Origin: Flammeovirgaceae bacterium 311
GTDB lineage: Bacteria; Bacteroidota; Bacteroidia; Cytophagales; Cyclobacteriaceae
DNA length: 64,000 nt
Reading direction: 5' to 3'
Assembly (NCBI GenBank): GCA_000597885.1
Contig: CP004371.1
Location: 5,150,001-5,214,000, forward strand
Both the position numbers and the translations under genes were made by a program. Of this stretch, positions 47,280 to 57,031 are shown piece after piece. Every line of letters starts with the position of its first letter. Within the stretch, counting starts at the first letter, position 1. The notes below the pieces were generated by a model. That model was not told the DNA's origin. It saw nothing but the letters and a program-made list of their open reading frames with translations, and did no database searches.

Positions 47280-47873
47280 TTATGCGTTTTTCAGAGCTGA
47301 TTTTATAAGTTCTTCCAGGGTGAGGCTGTTGCCATGCTGCTTCATGATACCATCTAAGGTTTTTTCGGCAGCGGCCCGGTTAATTCCCAAGGTTACTAAA
47401 GCCTGCAACGCTTCCTGACGAACAGTATTGTGTGAAACTGCTGCTAAAGATGCAGAAGGATTTACAACCTCTCCTTTCATTACCTTATCGCGCAGTTCAA
47501 GAATAGCACGCTGGGCTGTTTTAGCGCCTATTCCTTTTACTCTAGAAAGCGTGCGTACATCTTCATGAATGATGGCATGTTCCAGTTCTGAAGGGGTAAG
47601 GGAAGAGAGCATCATAAGGGCTGTGCCCGGACCAATGCCACTTACCGAGATAAGGTGCATAAACAGCCGCTTTTCCGATCCTTCCTGAAATCCGTAGAGG
47701 GTATGGGCATCTTCTTTAATATGAAGATAAGTGAGCAGTTTGCACTGCTCCTTATCTTTTATGGATGCATATGTGTTCAGAGAAATTTTAGCTTCATACC
47801 CAATGCCATTCACCTCCAGCAGTACATAAGTTGGATCTTTGTGTACCAGCCGTCCGTTAAGATAGGCGATCAT
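47280..47873 (-). CDS. ruvA: Holliday junction branch migration protein RuvA
   Basis: 197 residues: an OB-fold N-terminal part ([10 protein letters not shown]), the tandem helix-hairpin-helix with SVSGIGPGTALMMLSS (about 78-93) and RVKGIGAKTAQRAILEL (about 111-127), and the flexible C-terminal domain III that meets RuvB. It tetramerises on four-way junctions. Its first four bases overlap the end of maeB. Confidence 0.97.
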   Translation of the reverse strand: MIAYLNGRLVHKDPTYVLLEVNGIGYEAKISLNTYASIKDKEQCKLLTYLHIKEDAHTLYGFQEGSEKRLFMHLISVSGIGPGTALMMLSSLTPSELEHAIIHEDVRTLSRVKGIGAKTAQRAILELRDKVMKGEVVNPSASLAAVSHNTVRQEALQALVTLGINRAAAEKTLDGIMKQHGNSLTLEELIKSALKNA

Positions 47874-50164
47874 ACAAGCTTCATTTGCTTTTTTTCGTGG
47901 TGCTGTGCATCTACCACAGCAATACCAACCATATTTACAATATCGCGAATAGAACTGCCCAGCTGCAGAATGTGTACTGGTTTGCGCATGCCCATCAGTA
48001 CCGGCCCTATGGCTTCAGAACCTCCGATTTCCATCAGCAGCTTATAAGCAATATTACCTGAAGCCAGGTCGGGGAATACCAGGGTGTTAGCGCCTTTGTC
48101 GGCAAGTGAGCTAAAGGGGTAATTCTCCTGCTGCAGGGTTGGATTTAATGCTGTATTGGCCTGGATATCACCTTCTATGATCAGATCCGGGTAACGTTTT
48201 TTTGCCAGCATGGCAGCTTTGGCTGTTTTCTCGGGCACATCGCCTTTGCTGGAGCCAAAATTTGAGTAGGAGAGTACTGCCATGCGCGGCTCTGTATCGA
48301 AAAAGCGTACGCCGCGGGCGGTGAGGCCAATTATGTCTACCAGTTCCTCGGCAGTTGGGTCCCGGTTAACGGTGGTATCGGCAAAGAAGTACGACTGCCT
48401 CTTGTTAGAGATGATGTACATACCCGCTACCCGGCTGATTCCCTCTTCAATACCAATTACATGCAGTGCCGGCCGTATGGTTTTGGGATAATCTTTGGTA
48501 AGGCCTGAAATAAAAGCATCGGCTTCGCCATTTTCAAGCATCATGGCACCAAAATAATTTCGATCGCTCATAAGCTTGCGTGCTTCATGAAGCGTTACAC
48601 CGCTGCGCTGACGTTTCTTGAACAGCAGCTGAGCAAAGTTTTCAAAACGCTCCCCCTGTTCAGGGGCATGTATGTCAACAATTTCGCAGCCATCCAGCTC
48701 CAGCTTATTTTCTTCAACAAGCGCCTGGATTTTTTCGCGGTTGCCCAGCAGAATCGGAATCCCGATTTTCTCATCCTGAATAATCTGGGCAGCCTTTAGT
48801 ATTTTATGATTATCTGCTTCTGCAAAAATAACTCTTCTTGGGTCTTTTTTGGCCTGGATCAGTATGCGCGACATCAGGCGCTGATCAATGCCTATGCGCA
48901 TTTGCAGATCTACGTTATACTGCTCCCAGTCTGTAATAGGTTTGCGGGCAACCCCGCTTTCCATAGCTGCCCTGGCCACGGCTGGTGCCAGTGTAGTGAT
49001 CAGGCGCGGATCAAGGGGCTTAGGAATCAGGTATTCTCTTCCAAAAACCATCCTGGTATCGCCATAGGCTTTATTTACGGCTTCGGGAACAGGCTCTTTG
49101 GCCAGTTGTGCCAGGGCACGCACCGCAGCCATCTTCATTTCTTCGTTAATGGCACTGGCGCTAACATCCAGGGCACCCCTGAAAATGAAAGGAAAGCCCA
49201 GTACATTATTTACCTGATTGGGGTGATCGGAACGGCCTGTTGCCATGATGATATCTTGGCGGGAATCCATGGCCACCTCATAGGGAATCTCCGGATCAGG
49301 GTTGGCCAGGGCAAATACAATTGGATCGGCAGCCATTACCTGCAGGTCTTCTCCTTTCAGAATGTTGCCGGCAGACAGCCCCAGGAACATATCGGCATCC
49401 ACCAGCGCTTCCTGCAGGGTGTTAATATCGGTACGTTCAGAAACAAACTGTCTTTTTATATCATCGAGGTCGGTGCGGTTTGTATGGATTACACCTTCAC
49501 GATCGCACATTACAATATTCTCACGGCGTGCGCCCAGGAGCAGGTAAAGTTTGGTGCAGGCTACTGCAGAGGCTCCTGCTCCGGAAACCACGATCCTGAC
49601 ATCTTCAATCCTCTTACCTACAATTTCCAGCGCATTAAGGAGTGCAGCAGAAGAAATAATGGCCGTGCCATGCTGATCGTCGTGCATTACCGGAATTTTC
49701 ATACGGCGCTTCAGCTCCTGCTCAATAAAGAAGCACTCAGGCGCCTTGATATCTTCCAGATTTATGCCTCCGAAAGTAGGTTCCAGAGAAGCGATAATAT
49801 CAATTAGTTTTTGGGGATCTTTTTCATTGATCTCGATATCGAATACATCAATACCGGCAAATTTTTTAAAGAGCACCCCTTTGCCTTCCATCACCGGTTT
49901 GGAGGCTTCTGGTCCTATATCGCCAAGGCCTAGTACAGCTGTACCATTTGAAATAACTGCCACCAGGTTTCCCTTTGCAGTATATTTATAAACATCCTCC
50001 TGGTTCTGGGCAATTTCCTTACAGGGTTCTGCTACTCCGGGAGAATAAGCCAGCGCCAGGTCCAGCTGGCTGCTTAACATTTTGGTGGGCACTACTTCAA
50101 TCTTACCCGGCTGCCCCTGAGTATGATAGTCAAGTGCATCTTGCTTTCTTATTTTGATAGCCAT
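47870..50164 (-). CDS. maeB: NADP-dependent malic enzyme with phosphotransacetylase-like domain
   Basis: 764 residues. The N-terminal malic enzyme half has [10 protein letters not shown] (about 43-52), the NAD(P) fold [12 protein letters not shown] (about 192-203), and CFFIEQEL-type sites; the C-terminal half (about 430-760) resembles phosphate acetyltransferase and serves as a regulatory domain in known MaeB enzymes. It converts malate to pyruvate and CO2 and supplies NADPH. It leads a maeB-ruvA-sprA run. Confidence 0.96.
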   Translation of the reverse strand: MAIKIRKQDALDYHTQGQPGKIEVVPTKMLSSQLDLALAYSPGVAEPCKEIAQNQEDVYKYTAKGNLVAVISNGTAVLGLGDIGPEASKPVMEGKGVLFKKFAGIDVFDIEINEKDPQKLIDIIASLEPTFGGINLEDIKAPECFFIEQELKRRMKIPVMHDDQHGTAIISSAALLNALEIVGKRIEDVRIVVSGAGASAVACTKLYLLLGARRENIVMCDREGVIHTNRTDLDDIKRQFVSERTDINTLQEALVDADMFLGLSAGNILKGEDLQVMAADPIVFALANPDPEIPYEVAMDSRQDIIMATGRSDHPNQVNNVLGFPFIFRGALDVSASAINEEMKMAAVRALAQLAKEPVPEAVNKAYGDTRMVFGREYLIPKPLDPRLITTLAPAVARAAMESGVARKPITDWEQYNVDLQMRIGIDQRLMSRILIQAKKDPRRVIFAEADNHKILKAAQIIQDEKIGIPILLGNREKIQALVEENKLELDGCEIVDIHAPEQGERFENFAQLLFKKRQRSGVTLHEARKLMSDRNYFGAMMLENGEADAFISGLTKDYPKTIRPALHVIGIEEGISRVAGMYIISNKRQSYFFADTTVNRDPTAEELVDIIGLTARGVRFFDTEPRMAVLSYSNFGSSKGDVPEKTAKAAMLAKKRYPDLIIEGDIQANTALNPTLQQENYPFSSLADKGANTLVFPDLASGNIAYKLLMEIGGSEAIGPVLMGMRKPVHILQLGSSIRDIVNMVGIAVVDAQHHEKKQMKLV

Positions 50165-50235
50165 TTAGAAAGATACTAATTCCTGTGCAATTTAACAGGT
50201 TTTTTGGAGCAAAGTAAGCGAAGTGCGGTAAAGTA

Positions 50236-51318
50236 CTATTTCTTCTGCTGTGGAGTACTTTTAAAGGTCCATAAAATGGCCTCCATTTCGCTAATGGCGG
50301 CACGTTTATCCTGACCGGGGGCATAGGTGAAACCTTCAATGTAGTAAAGCCTGTTGGTGGCTTCATCTACAAATGTATAGCTGATAAAGGGACCGCCCAT
50401 TACCATTTTCTCCAGCCGCCAGAGACCACGTGTTTCTATGGCAAAACGGCCATTAAAATTTGTTTCTTCCATGTCCAGGGGAAACTGGTTTTCCAGCCGC
50501 ATATAAGTTGTGCTGTCACTGCCCCAAATGTAATTTCTTGCTACACTGTTTCTGAACTGAGTAATATTTTCGCGTTCAAATACTTTTTGGTCGGTATAAG
50601 GTTTCCAGGTAGCCCAAATGCTTTTGTCAACCTGGTTATCGAGCAGGCGTATCCATACAAAATTAGAGTCTTGCTTGGCAACCTCGTATCCAGCCGGAAA
50701 CCTTAGACTAAAGCCGTACTGTTCACTTAACATATTGGAGAGCGGCTGTGTAACCTTTACCTGAGTGTACTCCCTGATTGAGCGCTTCCGCTCTACATCT
50801 CTGAAATAATTGAGTAGCTGGTCTCTGCTGGAGTATATTCTACTGGTTAACTGCTCTTCAGAATTTGCAAACAGGTACATTACCTCCTGGCCTTTTGCAA
50901 ACTCATCTTTTCGGGTAGCCATGTAGCGCTGAGGTTCATTTTGGATCTGCTCCAGCGACCGCTCGGAAAACATCGTTTTGAGCATCTGTGTGGCACGGCT
51001 GTTATTATCCAGTGTAAACACAAACAGGATGTTTGGGTAACGCTTCAGAAAACCGCGGAGGTCCTGGGGTTGTATATGACGTACTTCAAAATGAGGTTCT
51101 TCCTGCGGCAGACCTGCGATAGGCTCTGTAAAGATATCACGGATTGCCTCTCCCAGCACACCATTCCATTGCGAGGAGTCTATTACTACCAGTATTTCAT
51201 TGGGAACTAAGCTGGCGCGGGGTAAGAAATCGCGGTTATTAGTGTTTTTATTTTCTCCACAGCTATTACAAAAGACAAGAATAGCAAACAGCCAAAGGCT
51301 TAAGGATTTATAATTCAT
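50236..51318 (-). CDS. DUF4837 lipoprotein
   Basis: 360 residues. The lipobox FCNSC places the lipidated cysteine at residue 20. The mature protein begins with a polar stretch (ENKNTNNRD) and then RASLVPNEILVVIDSSQWNGVLGEAIRDIF, the typical DUF4837 start. No known function; a Bacteroidota-restricted surface or periplasmic lipoprotein. It lies between the lytic transglycosylase and maeB. Confidence 0.9.
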   Translation of the reverse strand: MNYKSLSLWLFAILVFCNSCGENKNTNNRDFLPRASLVPNEILVVIDSSQWNGVLGEAIRDIFTEPIAGLPQEEPHFEVRHIQPQDLRGFLKRYPNILFVFTLDNNSRATQMLKTMFSERSLEQIQNEPQRYMATRKDEFAKGQEVMYLFANSEEQLTSRIYSSRDQLLNYFRDVERKRSIREYTQVKVTQPLSNMLSEQYGFSLRFPAGYEVAKQDSNFVWIRLLDNQVDKSIWATWKPYTDQKVFERENITQFRNSVARNYIWGSDSTTYMRLENQFPLDMEETNFNGRFAIETRGLWRLEKMVMGGPFISYTFVDEATNRLYYIEGFTYAPGQDKRAAISEMEAILWTFKSTPQQKK

Positions 51319-51433
51319 GTAGTATGTTAAATTTTACAAAGGAGTTTAATAACTACTATAACAAAAAAAATAGTGCTGCTGGTATAAGGTGCAGGCAATT
51401 TTCGGTAAAATAAGAAAAGCAACCCCAAAATAA

Positions 51434-51466
51434 AAAAGCTTTGCCTTATATAAAGACAAAGCTTTT
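51434..51466 (-). terminator. Rho-independent terminator after the lytic transglycosylase gene
   Basis: Ten-base stem aaaagctttg / caaagctttt with a 13-base loop, followed on the minus strand by tttttattttgg. It lies 25 bases after the stop codon. Confidence 0.8.
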
Positions 51467-51491
51467 GATGCTGTTATGGCGTTTGTATGAA

Positions 51492-52982
51492 TTACTTAGC
51501 AAGGATCAGTTTTTGGCCTACTTTGATTTCGTTGCTCTTCAGTCCGTTCATTTGCTTGATCTGTGCCACGGTAACATTGCCATGTTTGCGGGAGATCTCC
51601 CAAAGGGTGTCGCCTGGCTGAACATAGTAGACTTTGTTTTTACTAACCTCTACTGATTTGATGCTGCTGCTGTTGCCACTGGTATTGGCAGAGGCAAGCT
51701 GATTATTGATAGAGGCTTTTTGTGTGGGCGAAACATAGAGCGATAATTGCTGGCCCACCCGCAAATTGGTGCTGTTGAGGCGGTTCCATTGCTTGATATC
51801 TTCCACACGCACATTATAGCTGCCGGCAATTTTACTCAAATGGTCGCCGGATTTAACCCTGTAGGTAATCTTTTCGCGGTTATAGGTGCTGCCTACCTCG
51901 GTTTTTGTATTGTATGCCAGCAGCGCCTGACTTGTTTTAGCGGTTGAGTCTATAATGGCCAGCCGGTAAGTCTGGAAATAATTTGTTACCTGTGCGGGAA
52001 TGCGTAAGGCATAAGTACCGGCATTTTCAGGAATGGCTTTTCTTACCAGCTCGGGGTTTAGGTACTCCAGTTCACCGGGGCAGAGGTTTAACTGAGCTTC
52101 CAGTGCCTCCAGACTCATAAACTTGTTCAGGTGTACGGTATCTATCTGCGATGCATACAGATATTCATGTTCTTCGGGCAGGAGGTTGTGCTCTTCGGCA
52201 TACTGCATTACATACATCACGGCAGCAAACTGAGGCACGTAGGAGCGTGTTTCTTTAGGCAGGTGGTTGTACACCTCCCAGAAATCTTTTTTACCACCGG
52301 AGCGGCGAATGGCTTTGTTTACGTTACCCGGGCCGGCATTGTAGGCAGCAAGGGCCAGCTGCCAGTCGCCAAACATACCATGTAGTTGTTTCAGGTAGCG
52401 GCATGCAGCTTCAGTTGCTTTTTCGGGGTCGAGGCGTTCATCAACATACCAGTTCTGGTTGAGCCGGTAGATACGGCCCGTGCTGGGCATAAACTGCCAC
52501 AGACCAGCGGCGCCAGCACGGGAGATAGCTTTGGGGTTAAGGCCGGATTCTACGATGGAAAGGTACTTTAGGTCGTCAGGAATGCCATATTTGGCCAGGT
52601 ATTTCTCAAAAAGAGGGAAGTATACATCGCGGCGTTTAAGCATGGTGCGGGTATACTCGCGGTTACGTATGGTAAAATAATCGATAAAACCTTTTACCCG
52701 CCCGTTGTAAGGAACTTTGATCTGCGCATTCATGCGCTCTATACGTTCACCGATCAGCTCATAGCTGGCATCGGGAACGTAATCATAATACGTTCGGCTG
52801 ATTTCTACAATGGCATCTGTATTCAGGGTATCGGAGAGGGCTAGTTCCCCAGTTTCCTCTGTGCTGCCATCTTCTGATAAACTTTGTGCCGTGCTGGTAT
52901 TTACAGTAACAACGCCCAGGCCCATCACCAAAAGCAGTTGTGATCCGTAATTCTTGATTTTTCTGATCGCTCCTAAATTCAT
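51492..52982 (-). CDS. Membrane-bound lytic murein transglycosylase, MltD-like, with two LysM repeats
   Basis: 496 residues. Signal anchor (to about 32), an SLT domain with the catalytic glutamate E145 in YLSIVESGLNP and AAGLWQFMPSTGR (about 158-170), and two C-terminal LysM repeats (about 376-419 and 444-494) that bind peptidoglycan. It cleaves glycan strands during growth or turnover. It follows gatA by 32 bases and probably shares the tatA-gatA transcript. Confidence 0.93.
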   Translation of the reverse strand: MNLGAIRKIKNYGSQLLLVMGLGVVTVNTSTAQSLSEDGSTEETGELALSDTLNTDAIVEISRTYYDYVPDASYELIGERIERMNAQIKVPYNGRVKGFIDYFTIRNREYTRTMLKRRDVYFPLFEKYLAKYGIPDDLKYLSIVESGLNPKAISRAGAAGLWQFMPSTGRIYRLNQNWYVDERLDPEKATEAACRYLKQLHGMFGDWQLALAAYNAGPGNVNKAIRRSGGKKDFWEVYNHLPKETRSYVPQFAAVMYVMQYAEEHNLLPEEHEYLYASQIDTVHLNKFMSLEALEAQLNLCPGELEYLNPELVRKAIPENAGTYALRIPAQVTNYFQTYRLAIIDSTAKTSQALLAYNTKTEVGSTYNREKITYRVKSGDHLSKIAGSYNVRVEDIKQWNRLNSTNLRVGQQLSLYVSPTQKASINNQLASANTSGNSSSIKSVEVSKNKVYYVQPGDTLWEISRKHGNVTVAQIKQMNGLKSNEIKVGQKLILAK

Positions 52983-53014
52983 GCCGTACTTACTCCCTAA
53001 AGAAGAAATTAATA

Positions 53015-54445
53015 TTATGTTGCAGCTTTCTGCAGGTAGTGCGAGAAAGCCAGTAGTTTATCTTCTTGATACAGATCGGCTACAATTTGTATGCCGATTG
53101 GTAAACCGCTGGAATCGGTTCCGTTTGGCAGAGAGATGGCTGGTACCCCGCACAAGTTGGCATGCACGGTGAAAATATCGGCCAAATACATCTCCAAAGG
53201 GTCTTCTGTATGTTCGCCCAGTTTAAACGCAGTAGTCGGTGTGGTGGGCATTACTAGAAAATCATACGTGCCTAAAAGCGCCTGGGTTGCCTCTTTTATG
53301 AGGCGCCTTACTTTTTGTGCCTTCGTATAATAGGCATCATAATAGCTTGCGCTTAGCACAAATGTTCCCAGCATGATGCGGCGCTTTACTTCAGCACCAA
53401 ATCCTTCGCTGCGCGTTAGCTTGTACATGCTCTCCAGACTGCCGGCATTTGGCGAACGGTAACCATATCGTACGCCGTCAAAACGGGAGAGATTAGAACT
53501 AGCTTCAGCAGTAGTAATGATGTAGTAAGTAGCGAGCATATAGTCGAGCAGCGGAAAATCTACTGCTTCTACCGTATGGCCTTCCTGTTCCAGCCAACGG
53601 AGCTTCTCTACCGTACGTTTCTTTACTTCAGGACTTACGCCCTCCGATTCCAGGGTATTTTTTATGTAAGCAACCTTATACCTGGTGTTGCCTCCATCCA
53701 ATTTTTTAGTGTAAGCAGGTACCGCCAGCTGAGCAGCAGTGCTGTCGTAGGCATCGGGTCCGGCCATTACCTCCAGCACCAGTGCGCAATCTTCAACGCT
53801 TTTGGCAAAGATGCCAATTACATCAAAGGAAGAGGCATATGCCAGAAGCCCCCAGCGCGATATGCGGCCATAACTGGGCTTAAGCCCGATCAGGCCAGTA
53901 AAGGCAGCCGGCTGGCGTACCGAGCCACCAGTATCGCTCCCCAAAGACACCTGGCAGAGATCAGCCTGTACGGCTACGGCTGAACCTCCGGAGCTTCCAC
54001 CGGGTACTCTGCCGGGATCTGCAGCATTACGTACCGGTCCAAACGCAGAGTTTTCGTTAGAGGAGCCCATGGCGAATTCATCGCAGTTTTGCCGGCCAAT
54101 AATAATAGCATCTTCATCCAGAAGGCGCTGTACGGCAGTGCCGGTAAACTGGCTGATAAATCCCTCCAGTATGTTGCTGGAAGCTTGCAGCCCCTTGTCC
54201 TGATGGCAAAGAACATCTTTCAGGCCTACTACAAGGCCTGCCAGGCGCCCGGCAGTACCCAGCCGTAGTTTATTATCTACGTGCTGTGCCTGCTGGCGGG
54301 CTTCTTCAGTATATACTTCAAGAAAAGCGTTAAGATGCTTATGCTCTTCTATGTTTTTCAAATAATGCTCCACTAGTGTGGCGCAACTTAGTGTGCCAGT
54401 TTCAAGGCTGGCCTTTATCTCGGAGAGAGAAGAGAAATTTTTCAA
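53015..54445 (-). CDS. gatA: Aspartyl/glutamyl-tRNA amidotransferase subunit A
   Basis: 476 residues. The amidase-signature triad has the normal spacing: K76, S151 and S175, in GLKD, GGSSGGSA and SDTGGSVRQPA. With GatB and GatC it turns Glu-tRNA(Gln) or Asp-tRNA(Asn) into the correct amides; GatB and GatC are not in the window. It lies 22 bases after tatA. Confidence 0.97.
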   Translation of the reverse strand: MKNFSSLSEIKASLETGTLSCATLVEHYLKNIEEHKHLNAFLEVYTEEARQQAQHVDNKLRLGTAGRLAGLVVGLKDVLCHQDKGLQASSNILEGFISQFTGTAVQRLLDEDAIIIGRQNCDEFAMGSSNENSAFGPVRNAADPGRVPGGSSGGSAVAVQADLCQVSLGSDTGGSVRQPAAFTGLIGLKPSYGRISRWGLLAYASSFDVIGIFAKSVEDCALVLEVMAGPDAYDSTAAQLAVPAYTKKLDGGNTRYKVAYIKNTLESEGVSPEVKKRTVEKLRWLEQEGHTVEAVDFPLLDYMLATYYIITTAEASSNLSRFDGVRYGYRSPNAGSLESMYKLTRSEGFGAEVKRRIMLGTFVLSASYYDAYYTKAQKVRRLIKEATQALLGTYDFLVMPTTPTTAFKLGEHTEDPLEMYLADIFTVHANLCGVPAISLPNGTDSSGLPIGIQIVADLYQEDKLLAFSHYLQKAAT

Positions 54446-54467
54446 CGGTACTTTGGTTGGCGTGCTA

Positions 54468-54722
54468 TTAAGGCTTCACTTCGCCGTTGGTAGCAGTCGT
54501 CGCTGTAGTACGGGGTGCGTGGGTAGGAGCTGGTCTTTCTTTAGCAGCTTCTTCCACTTCTTCCTTAATCTCTTTTGTAGCATCCTTAAACTCGCGAATA
54601 CCACGGCCCAGGCCACGGGCAAGTTCAGGAATTTTCTTGGCACCAAAGAAGATCAGGATGATAAGGAGGATAAGCAGGATCTCCTGACCACCCATGTTGA
54701 AAAATAATAAAAGGGTTTCCAT
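54468..54722 (-). CDS. tatA: Sec-independent translocase TatA
   Basis: 84 residues: short membrane helix (about 13-28), [23 protein letters not shown] amphipathic region starting at 26, then an acidic tail rich in Glu, Ala and Thr. One TatA with TatC can move folded proteins with twin-arginine signals. It is adjacent to gatA, 22 bases away. Confidence 0.95.
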   Translation of the reverse strand: METLLLFFNMGGQEILLILLIILIFFGAKKIPELARGLGRGIREFKDATKEIKEEVEEAAKERPAPTHAPRTTATTATNGEVKP

Positions 54723-55047
54723 GTAGCTATAACTTTTTATTGTAAAGTAAATTTAATCAATGCTTTAGTATACTCAAATCAGAACACCATAACTTCTTAT
54801 AAAAAAGGCGTAGTGTCTGACAAAAGTTCAATCTTTTTAAAGGTTTCACTCACTTATCGTAAATGCTCCGTGAGAAATTAGAATTGAGATGCCTTCTGTA
54901 CATAATTATTTAAAGTACAAAAATGGCTGATATTATAAAACAGCAGGCCTTTTGTTGTATTTTTTGTGTTTTAGCCTGGCTGAACAGCGGATTTAATATT
55001 TGTTTTCTATCAAAACCTTACGCCGGTCATTTCCTTCAGCATATGCC
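54723..55047. other. Intergenic region, no gene seen
   Basis: 325 AT-rich bases between tatA and the EnvC-like gene, both on the minus strand. No coding frame, RNA gene or consensus promoter that I could confirm. It probably holds the tatA promoter and the 3' end of the upstream operon. Confidence 0.5.
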
Positions 55048-56289
55048 TTAATTCTTGTAGAGCCAGTGCTCTGGATCCAGCTTCTGATCGTTCTTCCAGA
55101 TCTCAAAGTGTAGTTCTGTTACGCCATCTTTATTAGTATATACGGTACCAATGGCTTCTTTGGCTTTTACTTTTTGCAAAGGTTTCACAGAAACATCTTT
55201 AAGGCGGGCATAAACGGTAAAGTACTGACCGTGCTGTATCATAACTACGTTGTTCATGCCGGGCATAAAGAACACCCGTCTTACCTGCCCGTCGAACACC
55301 GTACGTACCTGTTCGTTTTCTTTGGTTTGAATTTCAACTCCGCTGTTTTCGAGCTTTACCTGCTTGTACACCTGGTGCTCCCCAAATCGGTTAGAAACAA
55401 AGCCACTTGCCACAGGCCACAACAGCCGAGAACGGGCTCCTTCAAAAGAGTTACCCAAGGCAGTAGCCTCTGGCGTGAGCGGTACGGCAACTGAAGCAGA
55501 AGCAGTAGCTGTTTTGGTTTTTTTAGCCTCTTCTTCTGCTTCGCGGCGGGCGCGTTCTATTTCTTCGCGCACCAACTTGGCAATAAGGGCATCCATTTGC
55601 TGCAGGTCTTTGCGGCGCTGAACTATATCCTGCTGAATTTTTTTCTCCTGCTCGCTTAGCTTTGCAATGGTCTTACTTTGTTCCTGCTGCAGGGCCAGTA
55701 GTTTTTGGTTTTGAGAAACCTGCTCATCGAGCAACACCTGTTGTTCCTGCCTTTTGCTCTTGACCTGGGCCTGCTGCATGCCCAGCAGATCCTGCACCTT
55801 GCCGATCTGATCAAGCTGCACCTGGCGGGCTTCTTTATACTGCTCCAGCCATTTCATGCGCATCACCAGCTGGTTGAAAGTAGGAGCTGAAAAAAGAAAG
55901 GTGAGGTAGCTGTATCCTTTATGGGCTTTGTAGGCATTGTATACCATGGCAGCATATTCTTTCTTTAGCTGGCTAAGATCTCTTTCCAGGGCACCAACAA
56001 CCATACCCAGCTCTCCAATCTCTGAGTCCAGGATGTGGAGTTCCCTGCTGATCAGGCGGGTAAGTTCTTCGCTGGCGCTTATCTGGGCTTCCAGTGCAGA
56101 AAGCTCACCCAGTGTTGAATTTTTTTTATTGCGGGTTTGAGCCAGAATACTTTCTGCCTCTTTGATTTTACGCAGGTTTTCCTGCTTCTTTTTTTCCAGC
56201 TCTGCCTTATTCTGCCCCCATGCGGGTGCAAACAAGAAACAAAAGATTACAACAAGACATAGGCCAACCCCTCTACTGTTTGCGTACAT
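55048..56289 (-). CDS. EnvC-like murein hydrolase activator (degenerate M23 domain)
   Basis: 413 residues from MYANSRGV, which begins a signal peptide ending APAWG; earlier in-frame ATGs would add a tail without signal character. A long coiled-coil of Lys, Glu and Gln (about 28-260) and a C-terminal LytM domain follow. The zinc residues of active M23 enzymes are replaced: the H-x(3)-D position reads N315-SGV-E319, the mid-domain His is R362 and the HxH motif is E392-L-H394. This matches EnvC, which activates amidases and does not cut. Its start overlaps the DUF4292 gene by 17 bases. Confidence 0.87.
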   Translation of the reverse strand: MYANSRGVGLCLVVIFCFLFAPAWGQNKAELEKKKQENLRKIKEAESILAQTRNKKNSTLGELSALEAQISASEELTRLISRELHILDSEIGELGMVVGALERDLSQLKKEYAAMVYNAYKAHKGYSYLTFLFSAPTFNQLVMRMKWLEQYKEARQVQLDQIGKVQDLLGMQQAQVKSKRQEQQVLLDEQVSQNQKLLALQQEQSKTIAKLSEQEKKIQQDIVQRRKDLQQMDALIAKLVREEIERARREAEEEAKKTKTATASASVAVPLTPEATALGNSFEGARSRLLWPVASGFVSNRFGEHQVYKQVKLENSGVEIQTKENEQVRTVFDGQVRRVFFMPGMNNVVMIQHGQYFTVYARLKDVSVKPLQKVKAKEAIGTVYTNKDGVTELHFEIWKNDQKLDPEHWLYKN

Positions 56290-57031
56290 AGCGATCCGGA
56301 ATACTGAATGGAAACGGTAATGCCGTATCACTAAACTCGGCCTTATTATGCTGAAAAGCAACTACTGTAGCCTTCATTTGTTGATTATCCTGATATTGTG
56401 CTGTTATTGTACTGGTAAATGGTAAAATATTATCTGCTACCTGCTGAAAGTCATCATACTGAAGCATGAGGTTGTTGGGCGACTGTGGCTCCTGCAGCAG
56501 CACTTTGGTTAGTTTTAGTGTATTGTTGCTGAAGTAGTTGATGATGTCGATGCCCTGCTGTTGCTGGGTAACAATGGTTTCATCCTGTGTGCGCCTGATG
56601 CGGTTATTGGTGGTGATGGGCATGATGGGGTCTCCCAGCAGGGCAGATTGCAGGATATCAAAATCAACAGCCACATTTAACTTTTGACTAAGCTGTGCAA
56701 AGCTGTAGGCATGGTACTCTCGCTGAAGCTTGTTGACCAGAAATAGGGAATCACGGGTAACCATGCCACGGGCTGCCTCTATGCCAAGGCCAGGGGTAAT
56801 GCTAAACCAGATAATACTGTCTTTGCGGATGCGGATGTTAGCAGTGGCGCCAATGCGGTTGCTGCCATCATCGAAATTAACCTTGCTCCGGGTGCTCAGG
56901 TATTTAAAATCAACCGGACGGATGTTAAGGGTTTTAAGGTCGCTTTCGCTAACAGAGGGTATGGTATCGCGCTTGCAGCCAACAACCAGAGTAAGTGCGC
57001 TTAAGAGCAGCACTAGCAAATTCTTATTCAT
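56273..57031 (-). CDS. DUF4292 lipoprotein
   Basis: 252 residues from MNKNLLVL, giving a lipobox (TLVVGC) and the lipidated cysteine about residue 19. The start overlaps the TPR gene stop by 8 bases, which supports this ATG over the one ten codons upstream. The mature part has the DUF4292 pattern: ANIRIRKDSIIWFSITPGLGIEAARGM, starting about residue 63. The family resembles LolB-like outer-membrane lipoprotein folds; role unproven. It sits between the TPR and EnvC-like genes. Confidence 0.87.
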   Translation of the reverse strand: MNKNLLVLLLSALTLVVGCKRDTIPSVSESDLKTLNIRPVDFKYLSTRSKVNFDDGSNRIGATANIRIRKDSIIWFSITPGLGIEAARGMVTRDSLFLVNKLQREYHAYSFAQLSQKLNVAVDFDILQSALLGDPIMPITTNNRIRRTQDETIVTQQQQGIDIINYFSNNTLKLTKVLLQEPQSPNNLMLQYDDFQQVADNILPFTSTITAQYQDNQQMKATVVAFQHNKAEFSDTALPFPFSIPDRYVRKQ

